Source: Ferdinandcohnia salidurans
GTDB lineage: Bacteria; Bacillota; Bacilli; Bacillales; Bacillaceae_L
DNA length: 64,000 bases
Direction: 5' to 3'
Assembly: GCF_042680725.1 (NCBI RefSeq)
Contig: NZ_JBHUEK010000020.1
Location: 1-64,000, forward strand
Under the pieces are notes generated by a model. That model saw only the letters and a list, made by a program, of their open reading frames with translations, made no database searches and had not been told where the DNA came from. Positions within the stretch are counted from its first letter, which is position 1, and each line of letters begins with the position of its first letter. Position numbers and translations under genes: made by a program. Positions 8,274 to 18,800 of this stretch are shown here, piece after piece.

Positions 8274-9299
8274 TTGACTTTGCAATCAGTTGGAATTATA
8301 AGTACAGGAATTTACATTCCAAATGATTTTCTAACTGGAGAAGACATTTCACGAATGAGCGGGATACCTAAGGAAATTGTTGAAAAGAAACTGGGCATAT
8401 TGAAAAAGCCAATTCCCGGGCCTGATGACCATACGTGTGAAATGGGAATAAAGGCAGCAAGAGAAGCTATAAAGAAAGCAAAAATCGATCCTCTGGATAT
8501 CGATTTAATCATTTATATCGGCGAGGAACATAAGGAATATCCCTTGTGGACAGCTGCGATTAAGATGCAGCAAGAGCTTGGTGCGGTTAATGCATGGGGA
8601 TTTGACGTTGCGATGCGCTGTGGTACGACAATCATGGCTTTAAAAGTGGCTAAGAATATGATGAAGTCGGATGACTCTATTAAAACGGTTTTACTTGCCG
8701 GTGGTTATCGCAATGTAGATTTCATTGATTACGAGAATCCGAGAACGCGCTTTATGTATAATCTAGGAGCTGGTGGAGGTGCCATTCTTTTACAAAGAGG
8801 TGCACAAAAAAATCACGTCCTTGAAAGTCATATTATAACGGACGGTGCATTTTCCGAGGATGTTGTTGTGGTAGCAGGGGGAACAAAAAATCCAATCACA
8901 AAAGAGGCGCTTGAGCAAAAATTAAACATGCTCGATGTCCTTGATCCAGAGGGGATGAAGCAACGGCTTGAAGAAAAGTCCATGCAAAACTTTCTTAAGG
9001 TTATTCGAACTGCAGTAGAAAAAAGTGGATATACAGAGAAAGATATTGATTATTTAGGTATTCTCCACATGAAGAAATCAGCCCATGATTACGTGTTAAA
9101 GGAATTAGGCTTATCTGAGGAGCAATCAATCTATTTAAATGAATATGGGCATATCGGTCAAATGGATCAAATTCTTTCTTTGGAAATAGCGGAAAAAAAA
9201 GGTAAAATAAAAGAAGGAGATCTTGTTGTGTTAGTGAGTGCAGGAATTGGATATGCGTGGGGGGCCACGGCAATAAAATGGGGGGATTGTTCATGCTAG
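8274..9299 (+). CDS. KASIII-like (thiolase-fold) acyltransferase/condensing enzyme B
   Basis: A 341-residue paralogue of the product of 2293-3300, alignable along its length (ENPRTRFMYNLGAGGGA matches ENPRSRFMFNFGDGG). The nucleophile is C116 in DVAMRCGTTIMALKVA, the His is H265 in GILHMKKSA, and the FabH Asn is replaced by H293 in EYGHIGQMD. It starts with TTG at 8274, supported by GAGGAG 9 bases upstream. Its end overlaps the hydrolase gene by 7 bases. Two diverged copies, both with Cys and His retained, suggest either two successive reactions or a heterodimer. The reaction is unknown. Confidence 0.82.
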   Translation: MTLQSVGIISTGIYIPNDFLTGEDISRMSGIPKEIVEKKLGILKKPIPGPDDHTCEMGIKAAREAIKKAKIDPLDIDLIIYIGEEHKEYPLWTAAIKMQQELGAVNAWGFDVAMRCGTTIMALKVAKNMMKSDDSIKTVLLAGGYRNVDFIDYENPRTRFMYNLGAGGGAILLQRGAQKNHVLESHIITDGAFSEDVVVVAGGTKNPITKEALEQKLNMLDVLDPEGMKQRLEEKSMQNFLKVIRTAVEKSGYTEKDIDYLGILHMKKSAHDYVLKELGLSEEQSIYLNEYGHIGQMDQILSLEIAEKKGKIKEGDLVVLVSAGIGYAWGATAIKWGDCSC

Positions 9300-10204
9300 C
9301 TATCGAACTGAAAACTGTTAATCTAGCAAATGGAGAAACGTTAGGATATCGGGAACGTGAGGGTGGAGAAAAGGTTCTTTTACTTATACATGGTAACATG
9401 ACTTCGTCAAAGCACTGGGATATATTAATTGATAAAATTGATAACGATTACAAAATTATCGCTGTTGATATGAGAGGATTTGGAATATCCTCATATAACA
9501 AGCCCATACAATCGATAAAGGACTTTTCTGATGATATCAAACTATTTGTTGATGAATTAGGCTTATCAGATTTTATCATTGCTGGTTGGTCAACTGGTGG
9601 TACCGTAGGAATGCAGTTTGTAGCGGATTATCCAGGATATTGTAATAAGTTGATATTAGTGGAGTCCGTCTCAACAAGAGGTATTGCGCTTTATGAGGTT
9701 AATTCAGAGGGGAAAGAGGATTATTCAAAGAGACTTAAAACTTATGAGGATATCTTAAAGGATCCACTTAGAATTATTCCGATTCAAAATGCGTATGACA
9801 CTAGAAATAAAGAAGTATTAAAAGCGATTTGGAATGCTTTAATTTATACCCATAACTTGCCTGATGAGAATCATTATGACGAATATTTAGACGATATGTT
9901 AACACAAAGAAATCTAGCTGAAGTCTATTATTCATTAAATAAATATAATATCAGTGAATATCATAACGGATTGGTTGAGGGAAACGGTCTTGTGAAAAAG
10001 ATTAAAATTCCAGTCTTAATTTTACGTGGTGATAGAGACTTGGTGATTACAGATAAAATGACAAAAGAAATAGTTGAGGATTTAGGTGAAGTAGGAACAT
10101 TTATTGAATTAGCAGACTGTGGACATTCTCCGTTAATTGATAACCTAGATTTGTTGTTAAAACATATACATGAATTTATCGAACAAAAGGAGCCTGCAAA
10201 ATGA
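9293..10204 (+). CDS. Alpha/beta hydrolase
   Basis: A 303-residue alpha/beta-hydrolase-fold enzyme. The oxyanion-hole region is LLIHGNMTSSKHW, the nucleophile elbow GWSTGG (S100), the acid probably Asp in LRGDRDLV, and the His in CGHSPLID. There is no signal peptide, so it is cytoplasmic. The ATG at 9293, after GGGGGATT, overlaps the preceding stop; its own stop overlaps the fabG-like start (ATGA). It may be a thioesterase or ester/C-C hydrolase of the pathway. Substrate not predictable. Confidence 0.85.
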   Translation: MLAIELKTVNLANGETLGYREREGGEKVLLLIHGNMTSSKHWDILIDKIDNDYKIIAVDMRGFGISSYNKPIQSIKDFSDDIKLFVDELGLSDFIIAGWSTGGTVGMQFVADYPGYCNKLILVESVSTRGIALYEVNSEGKEDYSKRLKTYEDILKDPLRIIPIQNAYDTRNKEVLKAIWNALIYTHNLPDENHYDEYLDDMLTQRNLAEVYYSLNKYNISEYHNGLVEGNGLVKKIKIPVLILRGDRDLVITDKMTKEIVEDLGEVGTFIELADCGHSPLIDNLDLLLKHIHEFIEQKEPAK

Positions 10205-10938
10205 GATTAAAAGACAAGGTAGCTATTATCACAGGAGCAGCAAACGGACTAGGGCTAGAAGCTGCTATCACATTTGTCCGAGAAGGTGCAAAGGTTGCGT
10301 TAACAGACTATGACACAACAGGTGCAAAGAGAGCAGAGGAATTAAAAGAACAAGGTGCAGATGTTGAGTTCTTTCAAGTGGATGTTGCTGATAGAAACAG
10401 TGTCGATCAAATGGTTGCTACAGTAATGGAGCGATTTGGAAAGATTGATATTTTAATAAACAATGCCGGAATTACTCGTGATGCGATGCTGACAAAACTA
10501 TCTCAGGAGGACTTTCAAAAGGTTATTGATGTGAACTTAACAGGTGTTTTTAATTGTACACAAGCAGTGGTTCCACATATGATAGCAAATGGTAAAGGAA
10601 AAATTGTCAGTACCTCTTCTGTAACGGGTGTATATGGAAATGTTGGACAAACAAATTATGCAGCATCTAAAGCCGCGGTAGTAGGGATGACAAAAACATG
10701 GGCAAAAGAGCTTGGCAGAAAAGGAATCAACGTCAACGCAGTTGTACCCGGATTTATTGAAACAGGAATGGTGGCAACCGTTCCTGAAAAAGTTATCAAT
10801 CAATTAAAGCAAATGATTCCACTTCAAAAACTTGGGAGACCATCGGATATCGCCAATGCGTATTTATTTTTATCCTCCGATGAAGCCGATTATGTGAACG
10901 GAACAACCTTGCATGTTGATGGTGGGATTATGATGTAA
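10201..10938 (+). CDS. 3-oxoacyl-ACP/CoA reductase, FabG-like SDR
   Basis: A 245-residue classical short-chain dehydrogenase. The NAD(P) motif is TGAANGLG, NNAG is in ILINNAGITRDAML, the catalytic Ser is in VSTSSVTGVYG and Tyr/Lys in YAASKAA. It ends with YVNGTTLHVDGG as in FabG. ATG overlaps the hydrolase stop. It is the last gene of the unit, before a strong terminator. In this context it probably reduces a 3-ketoacyl-CoA or oxidises a hydroxyacyl-CoA, not the housekeeping fatty-acid step. Confidence 0.88.
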   Translation: MRLKDKVAIITGAANGLGLEAAITFVREGAKVALTDYDTTGAKRAEELKEQGADVEFFQVDVADRNSVDQMVATVMERFGKIDILINNAGITRDAMLTKLSQEDFQKVIDVNLTGVFNCTQAVVPHMIANGKGKIVSTSSVTGVYGNVGQTNYAASKAAVVGMTKTWAKELGRKGINVNAVVPGFIETGMVATVPEKVINQLKQMIPLQKLGRPSDIANAYLFLSSDEADYVNGTTLHVDGGIMM

Positions 10939-10940
10939 CG

Positions 10941-10970
10941 AAAAGAGTGGGAGCCCCACTCTTTTTTTTT
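10941..10970 (+). terminator. Rho-independent terminator after the fabG-like gene
   Basis: AAAAGAGTGGG/CCCACTCTTTT stem with a 3-base loop, then a run of T to 10970. Confidence 0.92.
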
Positions 10971-10983
10971 CATAACTTACATC

Positions 10984-11017
10984 ATGTAACTTCCATGTAA
11001 CTCCTGTCTTCTATAGT
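10984..11017 (+). promoter_or_regulatory. Putative activator-dependent promoter of the second acyl-CoA synthetase
   Basis: Direct repeat ATGTAACT (10984-10991 and 10995-11002, 11-bp phase); TATAGT (11012-11017) starts 17 bp after the start of the second copy, exactly as in the 3311-3344 promoter. No good -35 is present. Confidence 0.42.
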
Positions 11018-11053
11018 AAGAATAGAATTAAGAAGACGTAAGGAGAGATAGTT

Positions 11054-12556
11054 GTGAGGTGGGAACTGGATTGGATTGCAAATCGGGCTCGACTATCACC
11101 TGATTCGATTGCTGTCGTGGATGGAGAAACAGGCAGCCGATATACCTTTCAGGAACTGAATAAACGTGCGGAAAGTATCGCTTGTTTTTTAAAAACAATT
11201 GGCATCCAGAAGGGAGATCGTGTAGCACTAATATCTCCGAATGATGTTAGTTATTTCGATTTGCTATTTGCATGTGGAAAAATTGGGGCAATCTTTGTGC
11301 CGCTAAACTGGCGCTTATCGAGTGAAGAAATCGATTATATACTTTCAAATTCGTCACCCAAACTGGTTGCATTTTCAAGCCAATTTGAGGCTTTATTGCA
11401 GGGAAATACATCTAGGGAAATCGTAAAAATTGATTCTGTTGAATATAAACGGATTGTCAATGAAGTAAGTACCATAATTGAACCAGAGGAGTGCATTCTA
11501 GAGGAAGACCCACTGGCGATCATTTATACAGGTGGAACAACAGGAAAACCTAAAGGAGTTGTCCTTTCTCATCAATCTATTTTGTGGAATGGGTTAAATA
11601 CAATTGTGAGTTGGAATTTGTCAGCAGAAGATGTGACATTAACCTATATGCCGATGTTCCATACTGGAGGTCTTAATGCGTTATCCATTCCTATTTTAAT
11701 GATGGGGGGCAAGGTTGTAATAGCAAAAAACTTTGAGCCCAAACGTGCTATTCAACTTATTAATCAAGAAGGATGTACAATCGTTTTACTCGTTCCAACG
11801 ATGTACCATATGATGGTTAACACCCCTTCCTTTAAAAATGTGACATTTCCAACCATGCATACCTTTCTATCTGGGGGAGCGCCTTGCCCACTCGAAATTT
11901 ATCAGGCCTTTGAAGAAAAGGGATTATCGTTTAAAGAAGGTTATGGTTTAACAGAGGCGGGGCCAAATAATTTCTTTATTGATCCGAAAATATCAAGGTT
12001 TCGAAGAGGGTCTGTTGGTAAGGCCATGTTTTTTAATGAAGTGAAGATTATGACAGCCGAAGGACATGAGGCAAAGGCTGGTGAAGTTGGAGAGCTATTG
12101 ATTCGTGGAAAACATGTGTTCCACCATTATTGGAATAATCCGGATGCAACAAAGGAAGTGTATAATGATGGTTGGTTGCACACAGGGGATTTAGCCAGAT
12201 GTGATGAAGAAGGCTATCACTATATTGTGGGGCGCAAGAAAGAAATGATTATTACAGGTGGAGAAAATGTATACCCACTTGAGGTTGAACAATGCATTAG
12301 CAAACACCCAGCAATTAATGAGGTTGCTGTTATCGGGGTACCTCATCAAAAATGGGGAGAGATGGTGATTGCTGTGGTCTCTTTAATGCCAGACCAACAG
12401 GTTTCAAAAAAAGAATTAATAGAGTTCTGTCAAGAAAAGATAGGCAAATATAAGGTGCCAAAAGAGTTTATCTTTGTGGAGGATATCCCTAAAACACATG
12501 TGGGAAAGATTGATAAAAGCCATTTGCAAAAGACTTATGAAAATTTAGTTGGTTAA
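11054..12556 (+). CDS. Acyl-CoA synthetase (AMP-forming), second copy
   Basis: A 500-residue ANL-superfamily ligase. P-loop is IYTGGTTGKPKGVV, then GYGLTEAGPN, GWLHTGDLARCDEEG, GRKKEMIITGGENVYP and the C-terminal IPKTHVGKIDK with the catalytic Lys. It differs enough from the first ligase (GYGLTEAGP against GFGMTETSP) to expect another substrate or another step. GTG at 11054 follows TAAGGAGA. It is monocistronic between two terminators and has a promoter with the same repeat geometry as the importer, so it is probably co-regulated with it. Confidence 0.9.
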   Translation: MRWELDWIANRARLSPDSIAVVDGETGSRYTFQELNKRAESIACFLKTIGIQKGDRVALISPNDVSYFDLLFACGKIGAIFVPLNWRLSSEEIDYILSNSSPKLVAFSSQFEALLQGNTSREIVKIDSVEYKRIVNEVSTIIEPEECILEEDPLAIIYTGGTTGKPKGVVLSHQSILWNGLNTIVSWNLSAEDVTLTYMPMFHTGGLNALSIPILMMGGKVVIAKNFEPKRAIQLINQEGCTIVLLVPTMYHMMVNTPSFKNVTFPTMHTFLSGGAPCPLEIYQAFEEKGLSFKEGYGLTEAGPNNFFIDPKISRFRRGSVGKAMFFNEVKIMTAEGHEAKAGEVGELLIRGKHVFHHYWNNPDATKEVYNDGWLHTGDLARCDEEGYHYIVGRKKEMIITGGENVYPLEVEQCISKHPAINEVAVIGVPHQKWGEMVIAVVSLMPDQQVSKKELIEFCQEKIGKYKVPKEFIFVEDIPKTHVGKIDKSHLQKTYENLVG

Positions 12557-12591
12557 GATAAAACAGATTTTGAGTGTAAATTTTATTGTTT

Positions 12592-12629
12592 AAAAAACGG
12601 CTACTTTTTTCATTTGTAGTCGTTTTTTG
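12592..12629 (+). terminator. Rho-independent terminator after the second acyl-CoA synthetase
   Basis: AAAAAACGGCTAC pairs with GTAGTCGTTTTTT (one wobble) around an 11-base loop, ending in T6. Confidence 0.8.
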
Positions 12630-12742
12630 TGTTGTGTGCTTACCTAAAGAAAAAATATTAACATTAGACTACGACCATTTACCTATTGTTCGTGTATTAT
12701 ACTAATTTTTGTAATACTTTTGTTTAATTTTCGTAAATTTTA

Positions 12743-12771
12743 TTGACCAAATACCCCTTTCCCAGTATTCT
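12743..12771 (+). promoter_or_regulatory. Sigma-A promoter of the surface nuclease gene
   Basis: TTGACC (12743-12748), 17-bp spacer, TATTCT (12766-12771). Directly upstream (about 12709-12742) are three elements phased by 11 bp (TGTAA, TGTTT, CGTAA; on the minus strand ATTACA, TAAACA, TTTACG), which resemble PhoP-type direct repeats. Confidence 0.5.
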
Positions 12772-12818
12772 GTAGGCGTACCATATTCTACTAATTTACT
12801 AAGTGAGGGGAGAAAACT

Positions 12819-15800
12819 GTGAAAAAAGGCATAGTAAGAAAACTACTGTCGTTATTATTCGTTTTTAGTTTAATAGTGCCTAGTACTCTATTAAACTTTG
12901 CACCTGCTGTAAGTGCAGCAGAAGCAACTGCTGAACAAACATCCTATATAACTGTAGCAGATGCAATTGCAAATAATGCTGGCAAAGCTACAGTACAAGG
13001 ATATATTGTTGGCACCGCTATTAGTGGAACAAATTATGATCAAGTTCCACCATTTGATAGTAATAATAGCAATACAAATCTTGGTTTAGCAGATGATCCG
13101 AACGAAAAGGATCCAGCTAAGATCTTACCTGTACAACTACCAAGTGGTAATGTTCGAACCGCGTTAAACTTGGTAGATAATCCAGAAAATTTTCAAAGAA
13201 AAGTAGCAATTACAGGAAGCCTCGAAAGATACTTTAGTGTTCCAGGATTAAAAAGTGCAACTTCTTATGAATTTCTTGACGGTGATTCTAACCCTGGTGA
13301 ACCAACTCCAGAACCTGAACAACCAACTATAATCACAATTGCTGAAGCTCGCAGCCAAGGTACTGGTCAAGCAGCAGTCAAAGGTACAGTAACTGCATTA
13401 TTAAAGAATACAATTCACATTCAAGATGAAACAGCTGCAATTGCAGTTCGTCCAACTTCTTTAGATGTTAAACTTGGTGATGAAATCACTGTAAGTGGTT
13501 CATTACAAGATTATAGAGGGTTATTACAATTAGATTCTGCAACATTGATTGGTAAAACAGAAGATCAAGGTGTACCTTCTCCAGTTGAATTAGACGGTAC
13601 TAATGTTAATGAAGAAAATGAATCTAAATTAGCTCTAGTAAAAAATGTAGAATTAATCGATGTAAATAAAGGAAATGGCTGGGCAAATTATACAGCTAAA
13701 GCCGAAGATGGTACAGAATTTTTAGTTCGTGATGAAAATAGTACTTTAGAGTTATCTGTTAGCACTACTTACGAATCAATCACTGGTATCGTTCAACAAT
13801 TTGACCAAGCTTATCAAATCATCCCACGTGGACAAGCTGATATTATTGAAGATGCTTCAAAAGTTCAAGCAGTTAGTGCATCTCAACCATCAGGTACAAT
13901 TCCTGTGGGTACTCAAGTAACGTTATCTACTTCAACTGCGGATGCAGAGATTTACTTTACAACAGATGGTTCTGAACCAACAGTAGAAAACGGTCAAAAA
14001 TATAGTGAACCAATTACAGTTAATGAAGATGTAATTATTAAAGCTATTGCTGTAAAAGAAGGTTTAACAGCTAGTGAAGTAAAAGAATTTACTTATAGCG
14101 TATACGATGCTGAAGAAATCAATATTCATGATATCCAAGGAGAATCTCATGAATCTCCATTAGATAATGTGAAAGTTGAAAATGTTGAAGGTATCGTCAC
14201 GTATACTTATAAACTTAATGGCGCCAACTATTTCCATATGCAAACTCCAGATGATAAAAAGGATAACAATCCAAAGACATCTGAAGGGATCGTTGTTTAT
14301 ACAGGAAACCAAGCCAATGCAGAAGTGGGTAATCTAGTAAGTGTAACGGGTACAGTCGATGAGTATCATATCGATGGGTACTCTAATACTAAAGGTGACA
14401 CGGATCTATCTGTGACACAAATTAACGCACGTGACGACAAAGGTGGATTAGTAAACGTAATTGAAAACAATGTAGAACTTCCTACTCCAGTAGAAATTAC
14501 GAGTGAAAACCTACCAAATCAAGTTATTGATAATGATAGTTTCGGAGAGTTTGACCCAGAAGAAGATGCAATCGATTTCTGGGAAAGTATTGAAGGAATG
14601 CTTGTTGTAGTTGGAACAGTTAAGGCTGTTGCACCTCAAGAACACGGAGATTTGATTACGGTTCTAGAAAACAGAAAAACGGATACTCTACATGGTGGAG
14701 TATTACTTACGGAAGACAATGCGAATCCGGATCGTATCCAGTTTAAAATGTACGATAACAATGCTGCTAGAGATTTCGAGGTAGCAACAGGAGACAAATT
14801 TACTGGACCAATCACAGGTGTAGTAAACTATGGTTTCCAAAATTATAAGATTTATGTTGATTTAGAAGACATGCAATCGAACCATGTTAAGGGTAATGCA
14901 GAACCTGAGACAACAACGATTGTTAAAGAAGACGATAAGGTAACGATTGCTTCTTACAATCTAGAAAACTTCTCAAATAATTCGAAAGAAACATCAGACG
15001 ATAAAGCTAGAAAATTAGCAAGAGCATTTGTTCAAGACATGAAGAGTCCTGACATCATCGGGGTAACTGAGGTTCAAGATAACAATGGACAAAGTGCAGG
15101 AGATTCAGCCGCTAACGAAAGTTATGAACGTTTGATTCAAGCAATTGTTGCAGCTGGTGGCCCTGAATATCAATATTTAAATATTGATCCTGTTAATAAC
15201 CAAGATGGTGGAGCACCAAATGCAAACATCCGTGTTGGATTCTTATATAATCCAGAACGTGTTTCTTTACCAGAAGACATTCCGGCTGGTGATGCAACAA
15301 CAGCTGTTGGTTATGAAGATGGCAAATTAACACATAACCCTGGACGAATTGATCCTACAAATGCAGCATTTGATAACAGTCGTAAACCTTTAGCAGCACA
15401 ATTTACCTTCAAAGGTGAAGATGTAGTGGTTATTGTTAACCACTGGAACTCCAAATCTGGAGACACTCCATTATTCGGTTCAACACAACCGCCGGTATAT
15501 GGTAGTGAAGTTCAACGTAAACAAATTGCAAATATTGTTTATGACTTTATCGAAGAAATAAAAGTTGATAACCCTAATGCAAATGTTGTATCAGTTGGTG
15601 ATTTTAACGATTACCAGTTCGCTGAGTCCCTTAAAATCCATGAAGGCGACTTAATGACCAACATGATTAACCATGTTGAACAAAGTGATCGTTACACATA
15701 TTTGTTCCAAGGTAACTCACAAGTTTTAGATCACATTGTGGTATCAAATAACTTAGTACCTGGAACTGAAATTGATATTTTACACATTAATGCAGACTTT

Positions 15801-18800
15801 ACAGATATGGCGGGGCGTGCGAGTGACCATGACCCGGTTATGGTTCAAATTGACCTAAAAGCTAATTATGACTTAACAATCATGCACACAAATGATACTC
15901 ATGCTTCCTTAGACAACATGCCAAAAACGGTAACTGCAGTGAAGGAAGTAAGAGCAGAAAATCCTGATTCTCTCCTTCTTCATGCAGGAGATGCTTTCAC
16001 AGGAACACTGTATTTTAATGAGTTTCTTGGAAAAGCAGATTTAGCCATGATGAATTTAATGGGCTTCGATGCAATGACCTTTGGTAACCATGAATTTGAC
16101 TTAGGTTCTTCAAGTGAAGGACATCAAAAATTAGTTGAATTTATCCAAAGTGCACAATTCCCATTTGTAAGTGCCAATGTTGATTTCTCGAAAGATGCTA
16201 AATTTGATGGGATTTTCAATAATTCAATCGCATCTGATATTGAAAATGGACAAATTTACAATGGAGTCATCAAAGAAGTAAACGGTGAGAAAGTGGGTAT
16301 CTTCGGTTTAACAACAGAAGAAACAACTGACATTTCAAGCCCAGGTTCGATTGAATTCCAAAACTACATTAATGAAGCAAGAAAAGCTGTAGAAGCTTTT
16401 GAAGCACAAAATGTTAACAAAATTATTGCATTAACTCATATTGGTTATGACGATAATGCTGCGGTTGATAACGATCTACTTCTTGCTGAACAAGTGGAAG
16501 GAATTGACGTTATTGTTGGTGGACATAGCCATACAGTATTGGCTGAACCAGTCGTTGTTGCAAAAGATGCAACACCTACTGTAATCGTTCAAACAGGTAA
16601 TGCAAACAGCAACTTAGGTGTTCTAAATGTTGAATTCGACGAAAATGGTGTAGTAGAGACACATGATGGTAAATTAATTGAGATTAAAGGACAAGTTCCT
16701 GATGAAGAAGCTCAGGCCGTATTAGCACCATTCAAGGCAAAAGTTGAAGAAGTGGCTAATACAGAAATCGGAGTTTCAACTCCTATTGAATTAGAAAACC
16801 CACGTACAAGTGGTGATGATACAAAACCAAGCGTACGTAGAAACGAAACAATTCTTGGTAACTTAATTACAGACGGTATGCTTGAAAAAGCAAAATCATT
16901 CACAGGTAAAGACGTGATAATGGCTTTACAAAACGGCGGTGGTATCCGTGCTGCTATTAATGCTGGCCCAATCACAACTGGTGAAGTAATTACAGTTCTT
17001 CCATTTGGTAACACGTTAGCAACAATGGATATTACTGGTGCTGAATTGAAAGAGGCATTTGAAATCTCCGTAAGCAAGTACCCTGGAGAAAATGGTGGAT
17101 TTTTACACCTTGCTGGCGGTAAAGTTAAGTTTGACTCAACTAAACCAGAACATGAACGCGTGGTATCCGTATCTTACCTAAACGAAGATGGTGAGTATAT
17201 CGAAGTACAAGATGAGAAGATGTATACTATCGCAACTAACGCCTTCACAGCTAAAGGTGGAGACGGCTATGATGTATTTGCAAAAGCCTACGAAGAAGGC
17301 CGTGTAACAGACTTAGGTCTTTCTGATTGGGAAAACTTCCGTGACCATTTAGTAAGTCTTGGAAGCGAGGGAATTCCAACTGAGGTTGAAGGTAGAATCG
17401 TTGATGTGGAAGGTCAATTTAACTTAACGGTACTACATACAAACGATACGCATGCTGCCTTAGATAAGATGCCTAAAACGGTAACGGTAGTGAAAGATGA
17501 AAGAGCCAAAAATCCGAATGCACTACTTCTTCATGCAGGAGATGCTTTTACAGGAACACTGTATTTTAATGAGTTCCTTGGAAAAGCAGATTTAGCCATG
17601 ATGAATTTAATGGGCTTTGATGCAATGACCTTTGGTAACCATGAATTTGACTTAGGTTCTTTATCTGAAGGACATCAAAAATTAGTTGAATTTATCAAGG
17701 GAGCTAAGTTCCCATTTGTCAGTGCCAATGTTGATTTCTCGAAGGATGCTAAATTTAATGGGATTTTCAATGATTCTATCGCATCTGAAATTGATAATGG
17801 ACAAATTTACAATGGGATCATCAAAGAGGTTAACGGTGAGAAAGTCGGTATCTTCGGTTTAACAACAGAAGAAACTGCTGACATTTCAAGCCCAGGTACA
17901 ATAGCATTTGAAAACTATCTAAAAGAAGCTGAAAAAGCTGTTGAGGCTTTTAAAGCAGAAGGTGTCAACAAGATTATTGCATTAACACATATTGGTTATG
18001 ATGATAATGCTGCGGTTGATAACGACTTAATCCTAGCTGAAAAAGTAGAAGGAATTGATGTTATTGTAGGTGGACATAGTCATACAGCATTGGATGTGCC
18101 ATCCGTTGTTGCAAAAGATGACACACCTACAGTAATCGTTCAAACAGGTAATGCGAATAGCAACCTAGGTGTGCTAGATGTAGTATTCGATGAAAAAGGT
18201 GTAGTAATTGAACATGCTGGGGAATTAATTTCAATCGGTGATCAAGAGGCTGATTCTGAAGCAGCAGAAGTATTAGCACCGTATAAAGCACAGGTTGACA
18301 AAGTAGCACAAGAGGAAATCGGAGTATCAACTCCTATAGAGCTAGCAAACCCACGTACAAATGGTGATAATACAAAACCAAGTGTACGTAAAAACGAAAC
18401 AATCCTAGGAAACTTAATTACAGATGGAATGCTTTTAAAAGCAAGAGAATTTACTGGTAAAAATGTAGTGATGGCTTTACAAAATGGCGGTGGCATCCGT
18501 GCAGCAATTAATGAAGGCCCAATCACGGTAGGTGAAGTAATCACAGTTCTTCCATTTGGTAACACGTTAGCTACGATGGAAATAACAGGTGCTGAGCTTA
18601 AAGAAGCGTTTGAAATTTCTGTTAGCAAGTATCCAGGTGAGAATGGTGGTTTCCTACATGTTGCAGGAGGTAAGGTAGAATTCGATTCTTCAAAACCAGC
18701 AGGCGAACGTGTAGTTGCAGTATACATTGAAGATGCTAAAGGAAACCTTGTAGCTGTTGATGATAATGCTACCTATACTATAGCTACAAATGCTTTCACA

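Noticed and set aside
18242..18727. 161-aa open frame antisense to the second nucleotidase module (and a like one at 16712-17077)
   Set aside because: They mirror the repeated codons of the sense gene in the same relative place, have no ribosome binding site, and arise from low stop density on the opposite strand.
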